Notes: generated by a model not told the origin, from the sequence alone. Counted from the stretch's first letter, positions 31,703 to 42,924 are shown. The stretch is DNA of 64,000 nucleotides from CBDATW01 sp965200605 (GCA_965200605.1 CBDATW010000002.1:62001-126000); one strand, 5' to 3'. Numbers and translations: made by a program.

Positions 31703-33491
31703 TTATAACACAATATCAATATTCTTAATCTTTAGATTAACATCATGATCAACAATTAAAATTGTTTTATCTTTATATTTTTTAAAAATTTCATTGTAGA
31801 CTTTATTTCTAATTTTAAGTGCTACTGATGACATTGCTTCATCTAAAACAATGGACTCAAAATCTTGTTGTAAGGCAAGTAATACGTTCCTGATTTGCCT
31901 TTGACCATCTGATACAAGTTCTTGTTCTAAATTAAATTCATCAAGATTTAATCAATTAAACATTTCATCTTCTGGTTTTGTAATAACTGAACTAGTTGAT
32001 GATAAATAAATTCTTTTTAATAGCGTATTATTAAAAAGCCCACAATACATTTTTAAATAAGTGGATTTACCAGTTCCGTTTTCTCCTTTTATTTGAAAAT
32101 GTCCTCTAATTCCTTCTAAGTCATTTTTGTAATATCTTTTACCATCATAAGACATAAAAGTTTTGCTATCGCTATAAATGGAAACAAAATCAATAAATTT
32201 ATTATAAGAATCAATTTCTAATCTATAGTTAAATATAAAAGATCAAACTTTTAGTAAATGTGAATATAGCATAGTTGAAATAGTTACAATGTATATTCCA
32301 TCTGCAATTGAAACATGATCTTTAATCATTCAAATAAAAATATAGGCAGAAACCAGGATATTAAATAAATAAGATAAAAAACCAAAAGAAAAATTAATTC
32401 ACCCATTAAATTTTGAACTTTGATAGTTAAGAGCAATATTTTTATTTAAACTATTTTCAAACAACTCTTTATATGAATCTTTTTCAAAACCAGTTGATGT
32501 TTCTCAATTATCATAAAATTTTAAAAAACAATTTGCTACAGCTATTTCGCTGCTTCTAATTTTTTCTCCATTTTTAAATGTTTTATCTCTAAATGCAACT
32601 GTTAAGATACTTGATAAAATAAATATTGATAATATGGGGACAATAATTATTTTAAATTGAACAAATAAAATAGCAATAGCTGCAATACTTATCATAAGAG
32701 AATTAATAAAATCATTTTTATACAATAAATTAAATTGAATAAAATCCACTCCTTGCTGCAATGAATCATATATATGCATTTTGGTAAAATGATTTTTTAA
32801 CTTTAATGTTTTGATTTAGAATATAACCAAAAAAAGTTTCATATAAACTATTGACTTTGTTTCATATCTTTTTATTGACATACATATTTTTGACATATGT
32901 CATAAAAACATTTATTGAACCAACAATAGCAAAAACCAAAACCATTTTTCTTACAAGTAAAAATGATTTATTCTCAACCCCATATAGTGCATATTTAAAA
33001 TAAAAACTCATGATAAAAGCCAATATCACTTCACTAATATTAAAAGTAATCATCTTTAATGAATCAGTTTTAGAAATTGAAAAATCAAAAACTTCATTAA
33101 AATTAATTTCTGATGTTTTTAGCACATCAATAAATATTAGCTCATCATCTAACTTGTAATCTTTTTTTATCCCAATTGCTGGATCAAAACAGATAAAACC
33201 ATATTTTAACTTTTTAACAACTACATAGTGCAATATTCTTTTTTTCTTAATCATTATCAGGCACCATTTATTACTTGGTATTTCATCTTTTGTTGCAAGA
33301 TAAATTTTAGCTTCTCACTTAATTCTGCTAAAACCATCTTTAATACTTTTGAGCGAAACACCTAAAAGACTAAAGTTAAATAATTCCTTGATAACTTTAT
33401 CGGGAATATATTTTTTATATTTTTGGTTATAGAAAAATTGGAATGCTCCCATAAAACATTCGTTTTCTCTTTTTTTAATAGCAGAATACAT
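31703..33491 (-). pseudogene. C39-peptidase ABC exporter, frameshifted
   Basis: A bacteriocin-type exporter about 595 residues long if repaired. The N-terminal C39 peptidase has the catalytic Cys in ENECFMGAFQFF (residue 12), HYVVV and DPAIG. Membrane segments follow, then an ABC domain with KGENGTGKST (Walker A), VSDGQRQI (signature), SIVLDEAMSSV (Walker B) and DHD. The frame breaks at a run of six T (32793-32798); with five, the reading continues as VKNHFTKMHIYDSLQ. The ATP domain is short for the family. AGGAGG precedes the ATG, which follows directly on the stop of a Cys-rich peptide gene. Confidence 0.82.
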
Positions 33492-33653
33492 TTAGACCTC
33501 CTTTTTTTCTTTTTCATACTCTTTATTGAATTTTTTACAATCAAAATCTTCGTAGTGAAAGTCACACACTACGCCATCATTATAAAGACATGTTAATCCA
33601 GAAAATTTTGAACACTTTTGTCAGGGAACATATTTATGGACACATTTTTTCAT
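33492..33653 (-). CDS. Cys-rich small peptide, candidate export substrate
   Basis: 53 residues beginning MKKCVHKYVPWQKC. Five Cys (positions 4, 14, 22, 30, 39) and two His in the first 40 residues, then a charged tail KEYEKEKKEV. No membrane segment and no signal peptide. Its stop codon is immediately followed by the ATG of a C39-peptidase ABC exporter, so the two are translated from one message, and its own AGGAGG lies within a hairpin. A classical double-Gly leader is not present; the nearest are SGL and NDG. It could be a disulphide peptide for export, or a metal-binding partner. Confidence 0.68.
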
Positions 33654-33654
33654 G

Positions 33655-33674
33655 ATAACCTCCTACAAGGTTAT
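33655..33674 (-). promoter_or_regulatory. Hairpin over the ribosome-binding site of the Cys-rich peptide
   Basis: On the minus strand ATAACCT and AGGTTAT form a seven-base stem with loop TGTAGG, one base before the ATG. The stem contains half of AGGAGG, so the site would be masked in the folded state. Confidence 0.6.
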
Positions 33675-33736
33675 TACCCAAAAAAATAAAAAATCCTACT
33701 TTTTTTTGGTATTTTTTTTTAAATTGTGTATAAAAA

Positions 33737-33754
33737 AACAACCAAAAGGTTGTT
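33737..33754 (-). terminator. Terminator after the lipoprotein hydrolase
   Basis: AACAACC-TTTT-GGTTGTT followed by TTTTTTT on the minus strand, a strong intrinsic terminator shape. It separates the hydrolase gene from the peptide-exporter pair. Confidence 0.8.
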
Positions 33755-33762
33755 AATGAATT

Positions 33763-34932
33763 TTATTTTTCATATTTTACTTTATAATATGAAACACTAC
33801 TATCATAATCAGTTTCTTTATTTCAACCAACAGGTTCTAATATGTATTTAATTACATTTTCTTCTGTTGTAGGCATTTTGTGGGCATATGTCATTCAAGT
33901 TGAGCCCATACTACCACCATATTTTTTACCTGTTTCTTTTTCTCATTTAGCTTTTGAAGCTTTTACTTCTTCAACGCTAAATTGTTTCAATCCAGCACCT
34001 TTTGCTTTAACAAAATCAAGTTCTTTTTGATTTAGATAACCAATATGTTTATCGCCAATTGAGTTTATATATGTTACTCTTGATAAATCCTTATCTGCAA
34101 GTAGTTTAGTATAATCTTTGGCTATTGCTTTTCTTGTTGTATTGATAAAATGAACTACTGAAGTATCTTTTAGTCCTTTAAAAAATAGATAAATTTTTTC
34201 GAAAAATCCTGACTCCTCTCCAAATCTAACATATTCACCTGCCTGGTTGTCAACATCTATATATTTAATATATGCTTTTTTATCTTTAATTTTCAATTTA
34301 TTTATTGAATAATGCATATCACCAATGTCGATTCTACCTACTATTTGATAATACTTATCAGCAGTTTGCGCTCCATATTGCAATATATATTCATTCAAAA
34401 GCATACCACCATAACTAGCTCCCATTAAAATAACTTTAAACCCTTTATTTTTAAAGTGATTTACAATGTTATGAGTTCTTTTTAGTGTTTCATCAGTTTC
34501 TTTTTTAGCATCTTTTACATCATATGTTTCGTTGTTTTTAAATTGTGATCTCTTTGATCATCAAGATTGATTAACTCAAATATATTCGATTCCTTGAGCA
34601 ACGCTTCATTGATCTGCAGCCCTCATATTTTTAACATAATATGATTTTTTATCCTCATATCAAGCCATAGGACCACCTTGAAGAAATACTATTTTAATTG
34701 GCGCTTTTGGATCACCAACTCTAAACATAGAATCCTTAAGTGATAGATCGCATTTTTCATAATCTCCATATGTTTTATATTTTTTTGTATTACATTGAGG
34801 GTACTTCTCATGCATTTGTTCAAAGTTGACAGAATACTTATTTCCAGTATTAATAACAACTTTTTTGTTGTTTTTACCACATGCTGCAACTAATGTTGAA
34901 GCTAATGTAGTATACATAATAATTTTTCTCAT
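33763..34932 (-). CDS. Lipoprotein with alpha/beta-hydrolase fold
   Basis: 389 residues. Signal peptide MRKIIMYTTLASTLVAAC with lipobox VAAC. The alpha/beta-hydrolase features are an oxyanion-type FLQGGPMAW near residue 90, the nucleophile elbow LMGASYGGMLL (GxSxG) near 165, and later INSIGDKHIG where the acid/His would fall. I infer a surface-exposed serine hydrolase (lipase, esterase or peptidase); substrate unknown. Start ATG chosen for GGAGAG upstream; the longer ORF to 34962 would spoil the signal peptide. Confidence 0.83.
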
Positions 34933-35007
34933 TTTTCTCTCCTTTAAGGAATGATTATACATTTTTTTCTTTATTTTTTTTAAAAATTTAAAAAAAAAAA
35001 AAAAGTC

Positions 35008-35745
35008 CTATTTAGACATATTTTTCTTTTCATTATCTTTATATTTTTTATAACTTCAAAGTCAAATTATAGCTCTAAATTGCTCATATATTACATTAGC
35101 AAATTGTCAAAATATAAAAAATCTAGAAAACCTTAAAATTCTTAATTTACCTTTTTTACTATATTGATTATTTATTGCAATAAAGCTACTAACTTGATCA
35201 TATAAATAAAATGTTGGAATTAAAGCAAAACCTAGAGATCAAAGAAACATTATGATTGTAATAAATATATAATTTATGTTTTGAAATTCTTTTAATCCCA
35301 GAAATCAAAAAATAATTGTATAAAATGCTGCATAAGCCATTATGTTTGCCATCAGTCTACAAAAAGTTAATATAATTTTATCTAATTTTTTACCTTCCTG
35401 TTGTAGTTTTGCTCACTCTGATCATCATATTATTTCCATTACATGATAGATTTTGTTTTTACCAATAGCAAAGTAAGGAAGCACTTGCCTCCCCTTTGAA
35501 GTTGATAGGAATGGCGAAATAATCAAAAACGCAGGTTTTATTCCATTGGTTTTAATACCCATTTGTTTATTATATTTTTTAGAAAATTTTTCAGAATCAA
35601 TTATAGTTGTAACTGGAATATAAAAGCAACCAGCACACACCAAAAAGAATATCATTATAAAAACAATTCAAAATTGAAGATAATCAGGTAAGTCCTTATA
35701 ATATACAACTGCATCCAAAAACATTATATTTTCCATATCTAGCAT
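35008..35745 (-). CDS. Multi-spanning membrane protein, unrecognised
   Basis: About 245 residues with four or five membrane segments (first near residue 25, others in the second half) and a conserved-looking central loop FLSTSKGRQVLPYFAIGKNK. No family recognised. Start is uncertain: ATG at 35743-35745, 7 bases beyond the mtnN stop, or ATG 35770-35772 inside mtnN, neither with a clear ribosome-binding site. The gene ends at TAG 35008, next to a run of more than 14 A. Confidence 0.7.
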
Positions 35746-35749
35746 TATA

Positions 35750-36385
35750 TTATAAAGTTCCAATAATTTCATTTATTTTTAATGCAAGTTTCTTACAAGC
35801 CATATTTTTATTTTTTAAATACTCTTTATTTGAACCACTATCAGAAATAATTCTTAAAATATCTCATTTTATATTAAATTTATTTGCTACATGCCCAATA
35901 GCAGCACTTTCCATATCTATTACTTGACCATTTGGAAAATTACTTTTTACAATTTCCATTTCTTCTTGATTGATAAATTTATCACCTGATAAAAATTTGC
36001 TCTTATTGACTCAATCAAATAAATTACTTGTCTTAAAGAATTGTGGTTGATTTGGAACTTGACCAATTTTATAATTAAATTTGGTTAAATCTACATCATG
36101 ATAGGCAACTTCATCTGCCATCACAATATCTAGTGATTTGAATTTTTTAGTTAGTGCACCTGCTAGTCCAATATTAATTACATATTCAATATTATATTTA
36201 GCAATAAGATATGCTAATTGGCTAGAGATATTGACTTTTCCAATTTCAGAAATTGAAAAATAAATGTCTTTATCATTTATTTTTGTATTTCAAATATTAT
36301 TTTCAATTTCTTTTAGATCATTAAAACTTTTTAATAAAGGATGTAGTTCATCTTCCATTGCACTAATTATTAATATATTTTTCAT
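35750..36385 (-). CDS. mtnN: 5'-methylthioadenosine/S-adenosylhomocysteine nucleosidase
   Basis: 211 residues. Begins ILIISAMEDELHPL (catalytic Glu in the AMEDE motif), then NIGLAGAL, DVVIADEVAYHDVD-like core, and VIDMESAAIGHVA near residue 165 (ribose and base binding). It splits adenine from methylthioadenosine and S-adenosylhomocysteine, so it recycles by-products of S-adenosylmethionine use, consistent with metK in the window. Confidence 0.92.
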
Positions 36386-36413
36386 CAATATTATTGTATA
36401 GATTTTAAAAAAT

Positions 36414-36434
36414 AAAAAAAGTGGCAATACCACT
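36414..36434 (-). terminator. Terminator of the nucleoside uptake operon
   Basis: AGTGG-TATTG-CCACT followed by TTTTTTT on the minus strand, directly after the BMP lipoprotein gene. Confidence 0.75.
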
Positions 36435-36445
36435 CTAATTATAAT

Positions 36446-37561
36446 TTAAGCTTCAAATTTCTTTGTAGCTTTTTTGGCTGCAGTAGAAATTTTTTGATCT
36501 TCTTTAACTAGTTCATAATCATTTTTAAGAAGAATGTTATCCCCATCAAAGGCAAGATCTAAAAGATTATTAGAAACTGTTCCAACTGTAGTTTTTCCAA
36601 GTCCATAATCTGAATTTGAAACTACTCCAAGGGCATGTTTAATGGCTCTTTCTGAGGCTATATCCATTTTCTTTAAAATAGAAGTTAGGAATTTATCTGA
36701 ATGTTCTGTGTATTGCAAAACTTGATCAGTATCAACTCCAATAACTAGTGTATGTGCTTGTTTTTCTTTAATAGCAGCTAGTGTATCAAGTGTTTGAGGG
36801 CCAGCAACTGGCAAAATAACATCAGCTCCCTTGTTAATAAGTTTTTCTGAAAGCGCTTTTCCACTACCTGGTCTGAAATTACCTGAGAAGTATGAGTCTT
36901 TTGAAGAACCTAATTTAATAAATTCAACTTTTTTATCTCCATCCTTTAGATTATCATTTCAGTATTGAACACCTTGTTGGAATCCACCCATAAATGCTGT
37001 AACGGCTTCAAAATTCATCCCCCCATATGTTCCTACTTTTAGACCTTCTGAATCTTTTTTGTCAAACTCTGTTACATTTCTTGATAGATATTGGGCAGTT
37101 AGATATCCAGCATAAAAGGCAATTTCTTCAGTATCAAAAACAATTGAGTTAACAGCCGGTGATGCAACAACCCCATCAAGATAAATAATACCTCTATTTT
37201 CTGGCATATTTTTTTGGAATTCTGTAATAGCCTCTTTGTGTTGGTATCCACCCACCACCATTAGTTGCGCATCTTTTAAAATTCTTGAGTAAAGAGTTTG
37301 TCTATCTTGTGAGTTATCTGCTGATGGAATAACATAATATTGTTCTCCAGCACCTGTAAATCTCTTAACACCTTCTCACATTGTTTGGTTAAATGATTTA
37401 TCATCAATTGATCCACCATCTGTAACAAGTTTAGCAGATATTAATTTATCATCTTTTACAATTTGATTAATTGCTTTTTTAGAGATTACTTCTTTTTTTG
37501 GACTTTTACCACATGCTGCAAATAGTGATGTTGCAGTTAGTAGTGTAAATAATTTTTTCAT
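36446..37561 (-). CDS. BMP-family nucleoside-binding lipoprotein
   Basis: 371 residues. Signal peptide MKKLFTLLTATSLFAAC with lipobox FAAC. BMP/PnrA features: KLVTDGGSIDDKSFNQTMWEG near residue 45 (nucleoside-binding loop), LMVVGGYQH, IAFYAGYLTAQYLS, KVGTYGGMNF and DVIMPVAGPQT, VIGVDTDQ. This is the substrate receptor for the nucleoside ABC transporter encoded upstream. It is the last gene of the deoD-nupO-nupP-nupQ-add-bmp operon and is terminated by a hairpin. Confidence 0.93.
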
Positions 37562-37624
37562 ACTTTCTCCCATATTTCTTTTTATAATATTTTATTATAG
37601 TTTTAATTAAATATCAAATATATT

Positions 37625-38638
37625 TTATAAAATATATTTTTTTAATTTCTCTTTTTCTTCTTTTGAAGCAAATGAGGCTTCTATTGAATCTAGATATATA
37701 TTTTTATATTCTTCCATGCTTAAACCACAAATTTCAAATGCTTTTGTAATTTCTTTTGTCATATTTGTATTAGAGATTGTTCTGTTATCAGTATTTAGTG
37801 ATAACTTCATTCCCAATTTAACAAACTTCATAAAAGGATGATAAACTAAATTTCTATCTTTCAATCTTTTTTGATTTGAAGTAAGGCATATTTCAATATG
37901 AGTTTGAGTATTTAAAATTAAATCCATTTGCTTTTTATCATTATGAATTCTAAAGCCATGGCCAATTCTATCAGTGTTTAATAAATTAATAGCATTTTTA
38001 ACATTTTGGGTATTATCCAACATTTCTCCTGAATGAATTGTGGTTTTAAATCCCAAATCTTGTGCATATTTTATTTCTTCAATAAAATTATTAGCAAAAC
38101 CTTCAGTTTCAATACCAACTAAATCAATCCCAACAATTCTTTTATCTAAATATTGAGCTGCACTTTTAATAACATTTTTTATACCACCTCTATCATCACT
38201 TGTTCTAAAACAAATAATTCCATTTGCAATAATATCAAATTTTTTCATTCCAGAAATAATGCCTTCAGAAAAAGCTGCCAAAATATCACTAAGAGAAAAA
38301 TCATCTCTAATATGCAGTCTTGGAGCAAATCTTATTTCTTGATATTTAACATTTTCTTTTGAACCATCTTCTAAAAGCTCATGAATTGCTCTTATCATAT
38401 TTGTTTTGTTAGTTAAAATATCAATTGACATCTGAAACTTTTGGCGATGCCACTCATAATCATTTTGTTGATCTTCACTAGGTTTATTCATATCTTTAAA
38501 CATTACAACAAGTTCTTTTGGATTGTATGTAGGCATATCAATATTATTTTTTTTACCTAATTCACAAAGTGTTTCAATTCGCATTGATCCATCTAAGTGG
38601 CAATGTAATTCAATTTTGGGTAATTTTTTGTAATCCAT
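37625..38638 (-). CDS. add: Adenosine deaminase
   Basis: 337 residues. Zinc-binding and catalytic motifs: ELHCHLDGS at the start (HxH), HSGEM near residue 208 (zinc His and catalytic Glu), RIGHGF and SLNTDNRTISNT (zinc Asp). It converts adenosine to inosine, which deoD can then split. Lying between the transporter genes and the BMP gene, it supports a purine salvage role for the operon. Confidence 0.94.
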   Translation of the reverse strand: MDYKKLPKIELHCHLDGSMRIETLCELGKKNNIDMPTYNPKELVVMFKDMNKPSEDQQNDYEWHRQKFQMSIDILTNKTNMIRAIHELLEDGSKENVKYQEIRFAPRLHIRDDFSLSDILAAFSEGIISGMKKFDIIANGIICFRTSDDRGGIKNVIKSAAQYLDKRIVGIDLVGIETEGFANNFIEEIKYAQDLGFKTTIHSGEMLDNTQNVKNAINLLNTDRIGHGFRIHNDKKQMDLILNTQTHIEICLTSNQKRLKDRNLVYHPFMKFVKLGMKLSLNTDNRTISNTNMTKEITKAFEICGLSMEEYKNIYLDSIEASFASKEEKEKLKKYIL

Positions 38639-38641
38639 AAC

Positions 38642-39523
38642 TTATTCCAATTTTTGCCCAACTGCTTTTGGCACCTTAGTATTTTTTGAAAATAAAATCA
38701 AGGCAATAAGGGAAATAACATAGGGAGCAGCAACTTGAAGATCACGAGGAATAAAGTTAAATGCTTCAATATCATAATATGCAAGAGCTGTAAATACTGA
38801 AAATATTCCAGCAGCCATTACAATTGATTTAACTCTTCAACGACCAAAAATTAATACAGCCAAAGCCATAAACCCAGTTCCATAAACTGAGCCTCTAAAT
38901 AAATTAGAGATAATTGTTGTATAAAATGCACCAGCTAAACCAGCAAATATTCCTGATAGAACCAAACCAATTCATCTTTGCTTGTTTGCACTTATTCCAG
39001 CAGCTTCTAGGGCTTGTGGATTTTCTCCTGTTGTTACAAATCTCATTCCAATCGATGTTTTATTAATAACAAATCACGCAATAAGCAAAATAATTGCAGA
39101 AACTACAAAATAAGTGTTAAAAGCAGATCAGATACCACTTATAGCAAATCTTGATTGTGAATAACCAGTAAGTAGAAATCCTCTTCCCTTTGATGCCATT
39201 TTTATTACAAAAGGTCCAAAGCCTGAAACAAGTAAATTAATAGCTAAACCAGAAATAATATGGCTAGATTTCATTTTTATGGTCATAAAACCATGAACTA
39301 ATGAAATTAAAATACCAGCAATTACAGCAATTCCATATGCTAAAAAGATATTTAATTTCAAAAGTCCACAAATGGCAAATAATAAAGCACCAATTGTCAT
39401 TTGTCCCTCAATTGCAATATTAACAATTCCAGTACGTTCCGCCATTAATCCAGCAAGAGCTCCAAGAGAAAGAATTGAAAAGGAAAGTAATATAAAGTTA
39501 ATTAAGTCAAAATATGTTTGCAT
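38642..39523 (-). CDS. Nucleoside ABC transporter permease (NupQ-type)
   Basis: 293 residues, about nine membrane segments. MAERTGIVNIAIEGQMTIGA and the conserved FVTTGENPQALEAAGI match the second permease of guanosine/purine-nucleoside transporters (BPD_transp_2 family). It starts two bases after the other permease gene. Works with the two-domain ATPase and the BMP lipoprotein. Confidence 0.92.
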
Positions 39524-39525
39524 AA

Positions 39526-40557
39526 TTATTTACCCCCTTTCTTTACTTTTTTATCCTGATAATTGTAATTATCAGTCATAGCAATCATAATCATCATCAA
39601 ACCAAAAGCCAATGCCATTAGCTCTCCTGAGAATCTAAAGTAAACAAACCCTAATGTACCACCTGTATAAATAACTGCAAATAGCAATGCTACAAAACCA
39701 ATAAAAATTGGATTTTTAAAAGCAACCAATGAAACAATAATTGCATTAAATCCAATAGGATCTAATTTATCAAAAATTGGTATGGCATATTGACCAGTGT
39801 ATGTTCCATAATAGATAACACCAGCAATTCCAGCAAGTGCTCCTGACATTGCCAATGTTAGAGTTTGAATTTTAGTTTCTGAATAACCAGCATATCTTGC
39901 TACTGATGCTTGTTCTCCAACAAGAGTAATTTTATATCCTAGTTTTGTTTTATTAAATAAATACCAAACTAACCCCATTAGAATTCAGGCAATAATCAAA
40001 CAAATAATTACATTTACTCTAAGTGAAAAGTGAAAGGTTTTTGAGCCTGGTGTTCCAACATTTCTTAGAGTTGGATGTTTAAATACTGTTTTACCAACAT
40101 AGTAAACAATTCAGTTTAACATAATTGTAGCAATAACCTCATGAACATTAAATTTTGATTTAAGATATCCAGCTAAACCACCAATTAAACCACCAAATAT
40201 AAATCCAATTATCAAAAATAAAATTCAAGCTCCAGGAAATCATCCTCCTTTTGCAATTGAACTAGCCAAAATTGCCGGAACCATAGCTCCTGCAAGCATT
40301 TGACCCGGGATACCAATATTAAAGAGTCTGGCTTTAAATGAAATTGACATCCCAAGTGAAACAATAATTAAAATTGAAGTTAAAATTCCTACTTTTTTAA
40401 CATGACTTGCCCCAAGTGGTTCAATAAAAATTGATATTAATAATTTTAAAAATAAATCAGGTTTAATAATAGCTGCTATTATTAAAGCACTTATAAAACC
40501 AAATGCAACAGCTAATAATGATTTTTTAATATTAAATTTTGTTTCTTTATTTATCAT
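39526..40557 (-). CDS. Nucleoside ABC transporter permease (NupP-type)
   Basis: 343 residues with an N-terminal extension and about nine membrane segments. LFNIGIPGQMLAGAM and GYKITLVGEQASVARYAGYS are the family motifs. Together with the next gene it forms the channel of a BMP-dependent nucleoside importer. Three bases separate it from the ATPase gene. Confidence 0.92.
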
Positions 40558-40560
40558 TCT

Positions 40561-42090
40561 TTAATCCTGCTTTCCTGTTAATAATTTACCAATTTTATTA
40601 GTATTAATTTCTTTTTTACTTAGCTCACCAACTATTCTACCTTCATTAATAACCAAAACTCTATCGGCTAAAGCAATAACTTCTGGTAATTCATAGGAAA
40701 TCATTAAGACCCCTTTACCATTTTTTTTTGCTTCAATAATTTGTTGATGAATATATCTAATTGAACCCACATCCAAACCTCTGGTAGGCTGAGTAATTAT
40801 TAAAAACTTATTATTTTCTCTTGTAATTTCCCTACCTACAACAAATTTTTGTTGATTACCACCTGATAAGTTAGATGCCTTTGTTTTAGGATTTTTTGCC
40901 CCTCTAACATCATAGGATCTAATAATTTGATTAGCTCTTTTTTCAAACGCCTTACGATTGATTTTTTGACCACTAGAATAAGGTTTAATATCAATATCTT
41001 GAATAACTGCATTATCTACAAGTGACATATTCATCAATAAACCATGGTGCTGACGATCTTCTGGAATGTGGGACATCCCTTGTCGATAAAGTTTTTGAGC
41101 TCCAATTTGTGTGACATCTTTTCCTAAAAATTTCATTTTTCCAGACTTAGGTTTTAATATTCCAGAAATAACCAATGCCAATTCTTTTTGACCATTACCT
41201 CCAACTCCAGCAATTGCCAAAATCTCACCTTGATATGCTTTTAGGGAAATATCCTTTAGTGCCAAAACATCTTTGTAACCAATTTTATCGACATTAATTT
41301 TGTTAAGCTCTAGTATAACCTTACCTTTTTTAACATGAGGCTTTTCTATTTTAGAAATTGATTTGCCAACTATTGCCTTTGTTAGTCTTGAAGCACTCAA
41401 ATCCTTTTTGGCAAATTGGTCAACAACTTTACCATTTCGTAAAACTGTTATATCATCTGCTAGCTGTTTAATTTCATCTAATTTATGAGTAATAACAATA
41501 ATAGTTTTACCATTAGACTTAAATTTCTTAATTGTTTTAATTAAACTTTTAATTTCCTGGGGTGTTAAAACAGCTGTAGGTTCATCAAAGATTAATATTT
41601 CTGATTGACGATAAAGCAGTTTAATGATTTCTAATTTTTGCTCTTGACCAATTGTTAAATTTTCAACTGCAATATCAAGAGGAACTTTTAAATCAAATTC
41701 CCTCATACTTTTTTCAATGATTTTTTTAGCATAATTTCTATCTAAAACATATTTACCTTTTGTAGGTTCCTGTCCAAGAATAATGTTTTCTAAACCGGTA
41801 AAAATATCAACAAGTTTAAAATGTTGGTGAACCATACCAATTTTTAAATCACTGGCATGTTTGGCATTTTGAACTTTTATTTCCTTTCCATTTAAAAAGA
41901 TTTTTCCAGAATCTGGTTTAACCAAACCAAAAATAATATTCATTATTGTTGATTTACCAGCCCCATTTTCTCCAGCTATTGCATGAATCGATCCTTTTTT
42001 AACTTTAAAAGAAATTTTGTCATTGGCAACATTATTACCAAAAACCTTTGTGACATTTTTTACTTCAAGGGCAATATTATTTTGAACCAT
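40561..42090 (-). CDS. Nucleoside ABC transporter ATPase (two-domain, NupO-type)
   Basis: 509 residues, two nucleotide-binding domains in one chain. Domain 1: GENGAGKSTIMN, LTIGQEQKLEI, LIFDEPTAVL. Domain 2: GVGGNGQKELA (degenerate Walker A), LSGGNQQKFVVGREI, LIITQPTRGLDVGS. This is the sugar/nucleoside importer architecture. It overlaps deoD by 14 bases. Confidence 0.95.
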   Translation of the reverse strand: MVQNNIALEVKNVTKVFGNNVANDKISFKVKKGSIHAIAGENGAGKSTIMNIIFGLVKPDSGKIFLNGKEIKVQNAKHASDLKIGMVHQHFKLVDIFTGLENIILGQEPTKGKYVLDRNYAKKIIEKSMREFDLKVPLDIAVENLTIGQEQKLEIIKLLYRQSEILIFDEPTAVLTPQEIKSLIKTIKKFKSNGKTIIVITHKLDEIKQLADDITVLRNGKVVDQFAKKDLSASRLTKAIVGKSISKIEKPHVKKGKVILELNKINVDKIGYKDVLALKDISLKAYQGEILAIAGVGGNGQKELALVISGILKPKSGKMKFLGKDVTQIGAQKLYRQGMSHIPEDRQHHGLLMNMSLVDNAVIQDIDIKPYSSGQKINRKAFEKRANQIIRSYDVRGAKNPKTKASNLSGGNQQKFVVGREITRENNKFLIITQPTRGLDVGSIRYIHQQIIEAKKNGKGVLMISYELPEVIALADRVLVINEGRIVGELSKKEINTNKIGKLLTGKQD

Positions 42091-42829
42091 TAGCTAATTC
42101 CTCATATTTAACAGCAGTTTCTAAGGCAATTTTTACCATATCAACTAATTTAGTTTGTCTATCAACAGGAGGCATATTATCTCTTGTTACAATATTGTCT
42201 GATATAGTTGCTATAGCAAGACCATTTTTGTTTAATTTTTTGGCATTAGTATAAATAGCAAATGCTTCCATTTCCACTGCATCAATCCCCATATCAATAT
42301 ATTTATTTATATCTTGGGCATTATAAAATGCATCAGCACTATGCATTAATCCCTCAATAAAATTGATGTTTGATTCTTGTGCTGATTTTTTGGCTAGTTC
42401 CACTAATGTTGGATTTGCCTTTAAAATATTTTCTCCATCACATTCTACGTTCATCATTTGGGCATATGTTGATTCTGAATATGTTTCTGTTGCCATAACA
42501 ATTGTTCCAACTGGAATATCTTTGTTATAACCACCTGCTGTTCCAATTCTAATAATGTTATCTACATCATAAAAATCAAAAAGTTCATGGGAGTAAATGC
42601 CTGCAGATGGAATTCCCATTCCAGAGCCCATTACTCCAATTTTATGCCCTTTATACTCACCAACATAAGCAAACATATTTCTTATCTTATTTATTTTTTT
42701 GGCATTTTTTAAAAATGTTTCTGCAATTCATTTTGCTCTAAGAGGATCTCCTGGAAACAATACTGTTTTTGGAAATTCTCCTTTTTTTACAGAAATGTGA
42801 GGTGTACCATCATAATTATTTTTCTCCAT
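42077..42829 (-). CDS. deoD: Purine nucleoside phosphorylase, DeoD type
   Basis: 250 residues. TVLFPGDPLRAKWIAE at the start, GMGIPSAGIYSHEL, IRIGTAGGYN and MGIDAVEMEAFAIYT near residue 180, followed by TISDNIVT. It splits purine nucleosides to base and (deoxy)ribose-1-phosphate. First gene of the nucleoside operon; an in-frame ATG at 42676 is internal and the ATG at 42829, with GGAG upstream, gives a full-length protein. Confidence 0.94.
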
Positions 42830-42874
42830 TTTTATACTCCTTTACATAAAAAATTATTAGTTTTTTATTTATCT

Positions 42875-42894
42875 GTAGTTTATGTTTAAACTAC
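42875..42894. promoter_or_regulatory. Inverted repeat between deoD and pgm
   Basis: Perfect 8-bp arms GTAGTTTA / TAAACTAC with a four-base loop, in the 144-base divergent promoter region. Operator candidate for the deoD operon. Confidence 0.4.
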
Positions 42895-42924
42895 TACTAT
42901 TTTTTATTTTAACATAAAAATAAA

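Noticed and set aside
33362..33565. 67-codon minus-strand ORF across the peptide-exporter junction
   Set aside because: Overlaps both the Cys-rich peptide and the exporter start in another frame; those two have ribosome-binding sites and motifs, this one has none.
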